Shown: piece after piece, positions 11,820 to 21,833 of the stretch
Numbering within the stretch: position 1 is the first letter of the stretch
How the letters are laid out: the number at the start of each line of letters is the position of its first letter
Assembly (NCBI GenBank): GCA_033977485.1
Contig: CM066991.1
Span: forward strand, 57,221,350 to 57,285,349
Direction: 5' to 3'
DNA from: Hydrangea macrophylla
Taxonomy: Eukaryota; Streptophyta; Magnoliopsida; Cornales; Hydrangeaceae
Length of the DNA stretch: 64,000 bases
Made by a program: the position numbers and the translations under genes
Notes under the pieces: generated by a model
The model's input: the letters and a program-made list of their open reading frames with translations, nothing else
Database searches by the model: none
What the model was told of the DNA's origin: nothing

Positions 11820-11995
11820 AAAAAGACTCTGAAGTAGGCCGAGTCTCAACTCTCGGTCACTTCCCGAGTACTCAAAGACTCTGAATTAGGCCGGGTCTCA
11901 ACTCCCGGTCAGTTCCCGAGCACCTAAAAGTCCCGAGCTAGGCTGGGTCTCAACTCTCAGCCAGTTCCTGAGGACTCACCAGGCTCAGAAGCCCC
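11820..11995. repeat. Tandem repeat array 4 in B (~55-bp units)
   Basis: Three units with AGGC(C/T)G(A/G)GTCTCAACTC(T/C)C and AGTTCC(C/T)GAG. Non-coding; it fills the space between gag and the polypurine tract. Confidence 0.7.
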
Positions 11996-12082
11996 AAGGC
12001 AGCTTCTCGAAGCACTCAAACAGCGGCAAGTAACATCAAACTGATTTCCAAACTTGCCCCGATATAGCATCTGGCCAATCTT

Positions 12083-12098
12083 GGAAATGGGGGGCAGC
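12083..12098 (+). promoter_or_regulatory. Polypurine tract of element B
   Basis: GGAAATGGGGGGCAGC ends exactly where the right LTR begins with TGATAC. It is the expected primer for plus-strand synthesis. Confidence 0.8.
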
Positions 12099-12595
12099 TG
12101 ATACGCCCAAAATTATGGGCAGTTTCCTACTCAAGATAGGAGATTAATGGAAAGTGCATCTATTTCCTAATCCAATTGGGAAACCCCCACAATTAATGTC
12201 AATCAATCCTAATACAATTAGGAAATTTACTTGATTGGTGTCAATCACACCCTAATAGGATTATATTTCCTTATCCATGTACGAGTAGGTCTCTTACATC
12301 TATAAAATGGACCACTCACCCCCCATGGAGGGGGCCAACTCTTTAGTCTACACAGCACCTCTACAAAAATTCACCATTATACGCATACACCCGGCCGGTA
12401 TTACTGGTAGTGCCGCCCTTCTTTGTTGGCTCACCAGGCCCACCAGTGATCTGCTAGTGAACGTGCTCAGACACACCCGTGGACGTAGGTACCTTCATTA
12501 ACAGGGCCGAACCACATACAAAAAATAGTCTCTCACTCTCTCTCCCTCTCTCCTAAATTGCTTTACTTTACTGTTACCAATTTTTGGCATCATCA
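12099..12595 (+). repeat. Element B 3' LTR (497 bp)
   Basis: Same length as the left LTR with about 8 substitutions by eye. Ends ATCATCA, followed by the duplicated ATATT. Confidence 0.93.
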
Positions 12596-12600
12596 ATATT
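12596..12600. repeat. Target-site duplication of B, right copy (ATATT)
   Basis: Perfect copy of 8945-8949. Confidence 0.9.
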
Positions 12601-14949
12601 TAAAGTCATATTTCCAAATACTACAGTCATCATACCACTGCGGATTCGAATAGTTGCATCAATGGTAGCCAAGAAGGGCCTTCCAAAAATGACTGGTATT
12701 TGCACATTAGTATCTAATACTAGTTCTGTATCAAGGATGACAAAATCTACTGGGAAAATAAAATTTTCAACTTTGACAAGAACATCTTCCAGAATTCCTC
12801 GTGGGTATTTTGTAGATCTATCAGCAAGTTGTAATACCATGCGAGTAGGCTTTAGCTCACCCAATCCAAGTTCTTGATAAACAGAATAAGGAAGCAAGTT
12901 CACACTAGCTCCTAAGTCAAGGAGTGCGTGATTAATTTTATGATTTCCAATAATACACGATATTGTTGGTGTACCTGGGTCTTTAAATTTTGTTGGTAAA
13001 TTATGTTGTACGATGGAATTAATTTCTTCAACGAAGTCAGCAGAATACGCATCCTTTCGTACATTTTGCTTACGTTTGACAGTACATAAATCTTTTAAGA
13101 ATTTTGCATAAGCATGTACTTGATTAATTGCATCTAAGAGAGGAATATTAATATGCACTTGCTTAAATAATTTTAAATATTCCTGATTCTTATCATTTTG
13201 GTGTTTTCTTAAACGTTGTGGATAAGGAATTTGAGGAGAGTATTCAGGAGTTTCCTTTGTTTCTTTTTCCACTGGTAAATTAGATGTTTCAATTTCTTGA
13301 GAAATTTGTTGTTTTTCAAGGGTTTCAACTTCAACTTCTCCAGTAATTTTATCTTCATCTATTTCTTCCTCAATTTCTATCATATTATCTTCCTTATTTG
13401 TATGCTCAATTTCTTCTAAAGAAGGTGAAATTTCTTGTCCAACAGCCTTACCACTTCTTAGTATAGTTATAGCTTTTACTTGTTCATGTTGATTATTACC
13501 AGAAGTTGAGGGATCACCTTGTGGTTGTCCCCTTGGATTAGGTTGTGGTTGGGCAGGAAAAATGCCTTTTCCTTTAGAATCGTGTTGATTATTAATCCTA
13601 TCCACAGATGTTTGTAGTTTCCCCATGATTTGTATTAATTGTTGCATCATAGACTGTAAAGGCTCTTCTTGCACTTTCTTGTGCGGAGGTACATAAACAT
13701 TAGAATTTTGCTGTGTATTAGGATATGTATTTTGTGTTTGTTGAAATTGAGGCGGAGGAGGTAAATATTGATTATTTTGAGGAGGTTGATGTTGAGTTTG
13801 AAATTGTAGAATACCCTCTTTTGTATACATATGATTTGGAGGATTTCTCCAGTTTGATTGGTATGAATTACCATAGGCGTTTTGGGGACCCCTATAATTA
13901 TTCACAGCGTTTATCTCTGCTGGAGCTGTTTCCTGACAATTTGAATTATTAGGACATTCATTTGTAGAGTGTCCTAAAGTATGACAACTGTCACAACGTT
14001 CTCTTTTCTTCTTAGGTAGATTATTTTTTTCTACTGTTATAGCTTCTACTTTACGTGCTAATTCTTCATATTTCAGTATTAATTCATCTTCTGATTGTAA
14101 TTGGTATAAACTTTTAGCTTTTTCCATTCTACCAATTTCTTCTTTTTCCCATTGGGAAGCATTTTCGCTAAGCCAATCAAAATATGATTCAGCTTCGTCG
14201 GCAGTTTTACTCAAAAATTCTCCTTGACACATAGTTTCAACTAATTTCTTTGATTTTGGTTCTAATCCTTCATAAAAGAAATTAATTAGACGCCATTTTT
14301 CAAATCCATGATGTGGACAAGCTAGTAGGAGATCTTTAAAACGTTCCCAAACTTCAGGGAATGGTTCCTTTTCTTTTTGAGTAAAAAGTTTAATTTGACG
14401 CATCATACTATTAGTTAAATTTTTTGGATAGAATTTTTTTAGAAATGCTTCATTCATATCATGCCATGAAGTTATAGATCCGGGACGGAGAGATAAAAGC
14501 CAAGATTCAGCTTCATCTTTTAAAGAAAAAGGAAAAAGTTTGAGATAGATTATCTCGATAGGACAAGTTTGATCAGCAAACGTTTCACAAACTTCTTCAA
14601 ATTCACGAATATGGACATAAGCATATTCTTTCTTAATTCCGTGGTAAGTTGGTAAGCATGGTAGCATGTTATATTTAAAATGAAAATTTCCTGCATGTAT
14701 AAGTAGTGTGATGCAAGAAGGAGTGATGATTTGTTCTGGCATAAATATACCACGTAAAGACCATCGCTCACGTTCTGATAAAACAAGTCGTGGTATATTA
14801 TTCCCATGATCATTATGAGTATCATCAGTCATTCCTTCCATGCCTTCTATTTCAATCATGATTCTAGGAAAATGTATACTAAATGAATCAATAGAAATAT
14901 TAGAATTATGTGGTACTTGATATAAAGCCTCAGTAGTATCTAAGGACAT
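12601..14949 (-). CDS. Element A gag-protease (interrupted downstream by element B)
   Basis: The minus-strand frame opens at ATG 14947-14949 and stays open until it runs into B. Residues about 85-270 form the retrotransposon gag domain (LKLFPFSLKDEAESWLLSL, FKDLLLACPHHG, FFYEGLEPKSKKLVETM). A CCHC zinc knuckle, CDSCHTLGHSTNEC, sits at residues 319-332. A Gln/Pro-rich and then Glu-rich linker follows, then an aspartic protease with DLGASVNLLPY at residues 678 onwards. In the Athila lineage the active site reads DLGA rather than DTGA. The frame ends in bases contributed by B (after ...FGNMTLNI), so the natural continuation into RT is 8949 leftwards. No stops occur over about 780 codons, consistent with a young element. 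Confidence 0.9.
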
Positions 14950-15293
14950 AAGAAGTAAGTGAAAACTAACTAATAATAATATTATTATGATTACTATTAT
15001 TATTATTATTAGCTAAGTAAAAATAATACATTTTTTTTTTAATATATTTTCTATTTTTATGTTTTTTTTAGAAGATATACACTTACGTACTTATGAATAT
15101 ATATTTATATATATTTCACAAGGAAAGATATTATATATAGTTTTTTTTAATTTATTAATTTTTTTTTATGTTATCATTTAAAAAAAAAACTAGAATATTT
15201 ATAAAGTAGAATAGGTATATATATAGATATAGATATAGTAGGAGAAAATAGTTTTAAACCTAACATATTTATTTATTTATTTTTATTAACCGT
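14950..15293 (-). other. Element A untranslated leader between PBS and gag
   Basis: AT-rich sequence with a (TAT/TTA) trinucleotide stretch at about 14970-15013, T-runs and an interrupted GATATA repeat near 15220-15240. No ORF or structural RNA is recognised. Confidence 0.6.
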
Positions 15294-15311
15294 TCCCCGG
15301 CAACGGCGCCA
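15294..15311 (-). promoter_or_regulatory. Primer-binding site of element A (tRNA-Asp)
   Basis: On the plus strand TCCCCGGCAACGGCGCCA equals the last 18 bases, including CCA, of plant tRNA-Asp as I know it. The minus strand is therefore a perfect 18-nt primer-binding site. It lies six bases from the LTR edge at 15318. tRNA-Asp priming is typical of Athila elements. Confidence 0.9.
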
Positions 15312-15317
15312 AAAACT

Positions 15318-17359
15318 TGACGACATCCTATTGACGCATTTTCTTATCACACCCAAGTGTAGGTGATCGTACAAGTAATAAAGTTCTGGAAGTCCAGGTC
15401 GAACCCACAGGGAACGGAATAAAATTTTATAAAGTTAAGTAGATAACTATTTTGTCATTAAAAAGAAAATAAAAGATGATGGGTTTTTTGTGGGGTTTTA
15501 CTAAACTACTAATTTTTATAGTTTTGCAATAAAAGTAATTAAAGCTATTTTTTTCTTAACAATTTATGGTAAAGATTTTAACAGTGCAAAATAAATTAAC
15601 TAACATACTAGTAAGAAAAGGAAGAAAAATATATAAAAGCTAAATTTTTGTGAGATAAACTTTTTAGATTTAATAATAGCGAAAGATGGAAATAATACAG
15701 ATATTTAAGCAAAACTATTATAAAACCAACACTAGATCCCACAAAATATTAATTAACTAGGGGAAATGATTTAAAGGAATTGGGAATATGCAAACCAACA
15801 CTAGATCCCACAACTTTTGTGTATTTGAAAAGCGTTTGGCATTTAAGACCGCAGAGTCATTCTTTATTTAAAAATAAACTTTCACTAGTCAGGGTCATAT
15901 CAAGTGTGTCAGGTTTGATATGAAACGACGTCGTTTGGTTTAAAGAAAAATAAAAAGGCAATTGGGCAGTAGTCAGGTTCGAATCGTGCCCCGCCGCGGA
16001 CGTGGGTTATTCGGCGTCCAGTCCCCACCACTCTACCACTACACAATTGCCTATCCATTATTGGATAGAAATATATATAAACACATATTTGAAATATTAA
16101 CTTTGTCATATGAGTTGTTTGAGTATGCTAAGTGTTTTTTTATGACAAAAGGCATAGTTTGACAATCCACATAATTAGGCTTTTTATTTCAAATATGTAC
16201 TCTTTTGAGCCCAATATAGCCATAGTATATAAACATGTTAAATGGTAATAAACTATAGATACATAGATATTTTTGGCCATAAATGGAAAAAACAACCCAT
16301 CTAGATAAATTTGCCTATTTAAGATTAGTGCACAGAAGCTGTGGTTTCTAAGTTTTTATTGCATATCCCCAATTAAAGTTTTAGCCTACCATTTTGGAAT
16401 TGAAACTGTCTTCCAAATAAAATTTAAAAGATAAATTAAATAGGTGTAAACAGTGACTGCTCAATTAAAACTAAAGTTGTAAAACTAAGGTAAGGGTGAA
16501 ATATAATATTATTATATTATTTTCCTACTTAACATGAGCTGGGGTTGAATTTGTGGAATCTGCAAAATAGCAAAGTTTAGTACAATTAGGCTAATAAAAT
16601 ATACATAAATGGAAATACTGAACCAAAAATAAAATACTAAACCTTTGACTTTGGATTCTTGTGGGGTCACAATGGTTGAACTCCAAGAACACAAATAAGG
16701 CCAAACCAAATCCTAATCTACTTTTGGAGTGAGATATGAATATGGTGTGCTTGGGGTTTTGGTAGGTGATTATAACAACTACGTGGCTAAGAAATCTGGC
16801 ATTTAATCGCAAAATTTGTCTTTTAGTGAATGAAAACATTGCTATAAAAACTGAAAATTTGGAGTTTCTAACTATTTTAGGGGGCAACTATAAGTACTAC
16901 TAGACTAGAAATATTAAATCTAAATTTAAATAGGACTATTTTACTACTACAAATTGACAAAGGTCATACAAGAAAACAAATATTTTAAATTTAAGAAATA
17001 CAGTACATAAAGTTTTGCTACATATTTTTGAACATGAAATCATCAATTATATAAAAATAAAATTTTACAACTACTAGAACTAAAAACGGCAAAGAAAAAT
17101 TAAAGTATCCTATTTCTAGGGACAATATAAAGTGCTCACATGATAACCTCCCCTAAACTATTCTCTCCCTAACAGTGATTGTAAACTGTGTTGTAGCTTC
17201 TAATTGTTTGGCTCTCCTCCTATCTCCTCATTTGCTTCGTCCAATTTATAGACGAATTTTGAGAAGTATTCGTCACTTCTTTCATCATTGTTGGCACGCG
17301 ATTTGCAAATTGTCTTCGCTGCGCCTTGATTTTCTTCAGCTCCTCTGACACCTATGTTG

Positions 17360-17393
<34 letters not shown>

Positions 17394-17759
17394 ACGGAAT
17401 CAAAGAAAACAGATTTTTATCAAAGCATCACTGTCTTCAACAGTGATGCCTTTGGTTTTTTTTTTTTTTTTGGACGTTTTTTTCAAAATTTTTACTATTC
17501 ATTACTATTCACTACTATTCATTACTATTCATATGAATATACTATGGTGTGGTTGCTACTTCTTTCCTTCCCTTTATTTCACTTCATTTTTACCTAAACA
17601 TATAAAATATGTAAAAATACATTTTTACACGCAATTGAGTGACATCACTATTAAATTATATTAATTCAAATATGCATGTAAAACTAGGAATTTGGGAGAT
17701 TAAATGAGCACTATGTCTATTATATTGGCACATAAATGTGCAATATTCAATTTTTGTCA
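15318..17759 (-). repeat. Element A 5' LTR (2442 bp)
   Basis: Full-length LTR, plus-strand termini TGACGA...TTGTCA. It matches 1-2316. The right boundary is set by the point where similarity to the left LTR stops, just after TTTGTCA. Confidence 0.9.
15957..16051 (-). other. tRNA-like sequence inside the A LTR (right copy)
   Basis: Counterpart of 520-614. Both acceptor-like arms are unchanged. The box A-like sequence is the same, and box B is changed by one base (GATTCGAACC). This segment therefore predates the insertion of A. Confidence 0.5.
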
Positions 17760-17827
17760 CCAATCCATCTCGAGGATAATTTTGAACTCGGACATTGACA
17801 GAACTACCAAATCTATTGCAAGATTAT
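17760..17827 (-). pseudogene. Element C protease remnant (68 bases) trapped between A and N
   Basis: Read on the minus strand, it continues without frame change the protease frame that stops at 26361 next to element N. The combined reading goes ...PKDHN at the N insertion site, then LAIDLVVLSMSEFKIILEMDW. This is the end of the protease domain of a Tekay/Del-type element (canonical form L...MSxFDVILGMDWL). The remainder of C should lie to the left of element A, outside the window. Confidence 0.75.
17823..17827. repeat. Target-site duplication of N, left copy (ATTAT)
   Basis: ATTAT directly precedes the TGATG terminus of N and recurs at 26356-26360. Confidence 0.9.
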
Positions 17828-18740
17828 TGATGTTGTCAATATCAAGATATAAAAGTATGCTTATTTGTGCTTTACTTTCAAAATATTTGCAGTGTGAAAG
17901 TAAAGGTCGAACCTACAGAGATTGAAATACTACAGTGCTTTAATTTTAAAACCTAAATTTAATTAATTAAGGAAACGGAATTGGATTTGAATTTTATTTA
18001 AACTAATAACAATGAAAATAAATCTAAATTACGAAAATGATTTAAAATTGTTTTTATGAATATGTTTAAGGAACCTAGGATTGCAAATCCACCACTAGCT
18101 TCATAATAAGGGTATTTATGAATTACTATAGCTTATTAAGTTGGATGATAATGGGGAATTGTAGCTACAAGCCCAATTCCTCCGTCAAGAAAATAACTAT
18201 GGTTCAAGAACCAACATAATCCATCTTCGGCTAGCACGAATTATCCCACACTAAACTAGGGTTGTGGTATAATCCGTCTAATCTAGGTATGGAATATTCG
18301 GATACTTGATAGCACAATTCAATTTAAGCACCATTATATGTAAATAATCTAAACAAGCACAGCAAGCATATATCATTGAGCACATCACAGTCAAAATAGA
18401 TTTAAGACAAGAATAAGCTTTGAAAGTAATGATTTAATTCATAGAAGCACGATTTATTTATAAAAATCCTCGGAACATGTAATCATCATCCATACATAAT
18501 AAAACTAAAATAAAAAACATAAAATACACCCTATTAATTGGCTAGGGTTTCATTGAAATCCTAGATCTAGAGTCTAGTTGTCCATAGAAGTGGTAGATGG
18601 CAAGTAGTTGATGGAGGAGGCCATGGAAATCCTTGGTCTTCTTCTTCTTGTCCTTGCTTCCCTCCCTTCAATGGCTGAAAGTATGGTTGTATATTGTGTG
18701 TATATTATTTTTCCAACCCCTAAATTGAAGTAAAATAGGG

Positions 18741-18748
18741 TATATATA
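18741..18748 (-). promoter_or_regulatory. TATA box of N LTR
   Basis: TATATATA on the minus strand, also present in the other LTR at 25892-25899. It lies about 140 bases downstream of the CpG-palindrome block, consistent with that block being an upstream element. Confidence 0.6.
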
Positions 18749-18889
18749 GATTTACAACAAGTTTTTGGAAGCTTTCCTAACCCGAAACGCACTAAAACAG
18801 CTGTTATTTCCAATCCGGACGTCATTAAGCAGTTTCGTTCGCGTAGGAATCATCAGTATAGCAAAATACGCAACTTTGATTTTTGTACG

Positions 18890-19030
18890 GATCGCTCGAG
18901 CGGGCCGCGCGAGCGCGTAATTGGGAAGGTCGCGCGCGCGGATCGCGCGAGCGAATTCTGGGATCTCGCGCGAGTGGGTCGCACGAGCAATTTCTTGGTT
19001 TTCGCGCGAGCGGGTCGCACGCGCGATGTG
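18890..19030. repeat. CpG-palindrome block in N 3' LTR
   Basis: Repeats of CGCGCGAGCG/GGGCCGCGCGAGCG and related forms, including several TCGCGCGA-like palindromic octamers, in otherwise AT-rich DNA. Several CpG sites are changed to TG or CA relative to the other LTR copy (26035-26180), consistent with methyl-cytosine decay. Contains many CGCG cores. Confidence 0.85.
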
Positions 19031-19204
19031 ATTTTTCTTGCTTCTTTCTTCCTGCTTTTTCACCTTATTTAACCAGATCTCCTTGTTTTCTTCCAAAACC
19101 TGTCAGAAAATAGAAAACGAAGTAAAACTATACAAAAACAAGATAAAAAAGTACTAACAAACATATGTTAAGGAGTATAAATAGGATCTGTTCTCTCCCG
19201 ATCA

Positions 19205-19217
19205 CACCCCCAAACCT
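19205..19217 (-). promoter_or_regulatory. Polypurine tract of element N
   Basis: Minus strand reads AGGTTTGGGGGTG directly before the LTR start TGATC. Two further near copies lie inside the element at about 20984-20996 and 21685-21697. Confidence 0.7.
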
Positions 19218-21833
19218 ACATTTTGCTAGTCCTCGAGCAAAACTAAAATAAAAACTAAACTACTTATAAAATACTACTCTATTGTCGCATGGATCACGAT
19301 TGCATTTAGCTTATGCAACAAGCCTTTTAAACCTCTAGGTGTCCCTAGTCGGACGAGCGAAGTCTCGTGAGGGTTCTCGTCAACAAGTTACCCACAACCA
19401 TCTTTATTAACTTATAAATTTAAAAATTTTATTAAAAACAAAGAACATAATATTCAATACTCCTTCATCATATAACAAAGATTTGAAATAGAATAATGAA
19501 CATAAAGAAACATAATGAAACATCCACCTAAATCATGATTAAACAATCTCAAGCACATGCATCGTATAAATCAATAGAGTTTCTCATACAATTGCACGTG
19601 TGTGATATGGTAGTCAAATAAACACGGGCATGTCATGAACTTGTAATATACTTCGGATAACCAATTAACTATGTCTCGACTACAAATCTCACAATGTCAA
19701 TTACACTCTAAAATGAAACACTCAGAAACAGGTGTAATTTTTCTAAAATATGTGAGTAAAGGAAATATGTTTTCAAAACAAGAAATGCTCACATATGACT
19801 CGAAAAGACGCATGACACGAAAGAACGATAGTCTCATGGATGGGATGCCAATAATCAAGAAAAATTAATCATTACCATGTTTTAATCCCCCTCCCATCGT
19901 TTTCATATCCAAACCATGTTTCTAGGATCAAATAGGACTTTCCAAAGGTTGTAATATGGCCCAGGCAATGGAAAAGGATAGAAAGGATTTGTTAGGTAGT
20001 TTTAGAATGGCATTGTAAGGCATGTTCGATTTCTTTCATTCTCTCTTCTACCAACTTTCATCTTCTCATTTTCTTCTTTTTCATTTATTTTCTTTCTTTT
20101 TCTTTTTTTTAACCTTATATTTTTTTTCTTCTCTTTTCCTCCTTGTTTTTTTTCAATATATTCAATCTTTTTCTTTTTTTCTTTTTTTTTCTTGCTTGTT
20201 GGATGATTATTCATCGATTTCTAAGCAACTATCCCAATAGCATCTTATCTTCTTATTCTCAATCACACATCGCCTTAACAGCACTAAAAGTTGATCAATC
20301 TTTCAGGAGTGAACTCCAAGTTGGCCAAATTGGAGCAAAAACAGGATAATGGTAATTAAAGAAAGAAATGACATTTTAATGGCTCAAAGGGCGAACTAAG
20401 GACATTTACCATTTATCGGTCGGTAATAAACAAAGAAGGCCTAAAATCATCTCCTATGGTCGTATGGTTCTTTAACGTTTACAATGGAAGATTATTTAGC
20501 AAGGTAGTAAATATTTTAACTCGACTCTCAACCAAAACAAGAATAATGAGACTAAACAACAAGTAGATGCGCTATTCCAAATGAAATTCGACAAACACAA
20601 TATATTTATAACCCTCTAAAAAGAAAAGATAGGCTCAAAAGCTCACTGGGTTTAGTCTCCACCTTGTGTTATCTAGAAATCCGAATCATATTATAGTTCA
20701 CATCAAACATGTATTCAAGCGACTACGTGCAGTGCATAGGTTTATGTGCAAAACTATGATATAAAACTACAATTCAAACAATACATGACTTAAAACGTTA
20801 CATCATGACTTTAGCAAATATTTGATCACATATTCTCTTGTTTACCATTCTATAACAATCATAGTTACATAACCAAGAAGTATTAAATTGAGATTGCAAA
20901 AACGTCAGTAACATCGTTTATTTAAGCACAAGTATCGAAGTTTTTTTGAAAAATTTAGTGTAATAATAATAATGTGAGTGCATACCCCCAAACCTGAACC
21001 TTTCATTGTCCCCAATGAAACAATAAAACGAAAGAACGAAGAGTAGGTAAGAAAGGAACGATATTACCTCGATCTCGGCAAACACAAACCAGGTGAACGT
21101 ATAATAATATGGAAGTTCAATTACTCCAAACGGAGCACTATTTCACCTGTTAATACTTAACAAAAGAAAATAAACAAACAAATAACTAATAAAAGCTAAT
21201 ATAGAAGTTTTTTTTTTTTTTTTTCATAGTATTAGAAACCAAACTATAAGTAAAAAAAAATAAAATAGAAACAAAACTATCTAACCAAAGACAAACTTAA
21301 ATGAAAAGAACAGAAAAGAAAATAACTAACTAGGTGTGGGAAACAGAAGGTAAAAGAACAACAAGAAAAAGTGGAAAATCCCCTCCTCGCGCGAGCGGAC
21401 CGCGCGAGCGACCCTCGCTTGAGCGAATCCCCCCGCGAGGTAAACCTGAGGTCTCTTTTTTATTATTTTTAGAAAGGTTTCTAAGGCACAAGCTCGCGCG
21501 AGCGGACCCCTCGCGCGTGCAAATTCAAGCACGAGTAGATACTGAGGCTATATAAAAAAAAAACTTAAAAAATTTTATCTATGGGGGAATCTATCGCGAG
21601 CGACCTGTCGCGCGCGCGACTGTGGTCGTTTCCTTTTTTTTTTTTAGTATAAAAATGTATATAAGTTCAAAATGAATTATCCCCGACCCCCAAACCTGTT
21701 CACAAAACTCAAAAACTGACCAAAACGACCCAAAAACATGCAAAAATCAAAGAAATGAACGAATAAAAGCTTGGGTTGCCTCCCAAGGAGCGCTATCTTT
21801 TACGTCTTCAGCTAGACCATTCTAGCTCAAGAT
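19218..21833 (-). other. Element N 3' non-coding region
   Basis: About 2.6 kb without a credible gene. It contains the block shared with element A (19284-19395), a T-rich stretch (20030-20200), additional purine tracts and a second set of CpG palindromes (21385-21630). Right after the gag-protease stop, the minus strand has AAAGATAGCGCT and GGGAGGCAACCCAAGC (about 21768-21805), also present in element G. Confidence 0.7.
21385..21630. repeat. CpG-palindrome blocks in N internal region
   Basis: Three clusters (about 21386-21440, 21490-21520 and 21592-21622) of CGCGCGAGCGGACCGCGCGA-type sequence. They occupy the same place in the element as the cluster in G at 59300-59475. Confidence 0.8.

Larger units (their letters stand above)
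8950..12595 (+). mobile_element. Element B: gag-only LTR retrotransposon (TR-GAG/LARD-like) nested in A
   Basis: A complete 3646-bp element with two 497-bp LTRs, a primer-binding site, one gag gene, tandem repeats and a polypurine tract, flanked by a perfect ATATT duplication. The gag resembles the Tat-type Ty3/Gypsy gag domain. No protease, RT, RNase H or integrase is present, so it must use enzymes from elsewhere; small gag-only elements of this kind are known in plants as TR-GAG. The LTRs show about 8 substitutions over 497 positions by eye, so insertion was recent and later than that of A. It lies in the opposite orientation to A and splits A between protease and RT. Confidence 0.92.
1..17759 (-). 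mobile_element. Element A: Athila-type Ty3/Gypsy retrotransposon, antisense, split by nested element B
   Basis: Two matching LTRs (1-2316, truncated by the window edge, and 15318-17759) flank, on the minus strand, a tRNA-Asp-type primer-binding site, a gag-protease reading frame and an RT-RNaseH-integrase reading frame. Order and motifs (DLGAS protease, FMDD reverse transcriptase, tRNA-Asp primer) fit the Athila lineage. LTR termini on the plus strand are TGAC...GTCA. The LTRs differ by roughly 1-2% by eye, so insertion is recent. The expected left target duplication lies outside the window; the right flank begins CCAAT. No env-like ORF is visible between integrase and the 3' LTR. The element sits in the protease region of the older antisense element C. 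Confidence 0.9.
17828..19204 (-). repeat. Element N 3' LTR (1377 bp)
   Basis: Plus-strand termini TGATG...GATCA. In element orientation the order is CpG-palindrome block (about 19030-18890), then TATA box (18748-18741), then the remaining LTR. Confidence 0.92.

Noticed and set aside
13647..13952. Small ORFs on both strands within A gag
   Set aside because: Overlap the intact gag frame, low complexity.
18752..19113. Opposed ORFs rich in Ala-Arg-Ser (also 25960-26264 and 61979-62507)
   Set aside because: They translate the CpG-palindrome blocks; the same composition appears in several frames and both strands, so they are compositional.
20002..20240. Lys-rich and Phe-rich ORFs
   Set aside because: Translations of a T-rich tract in N's 3' region.
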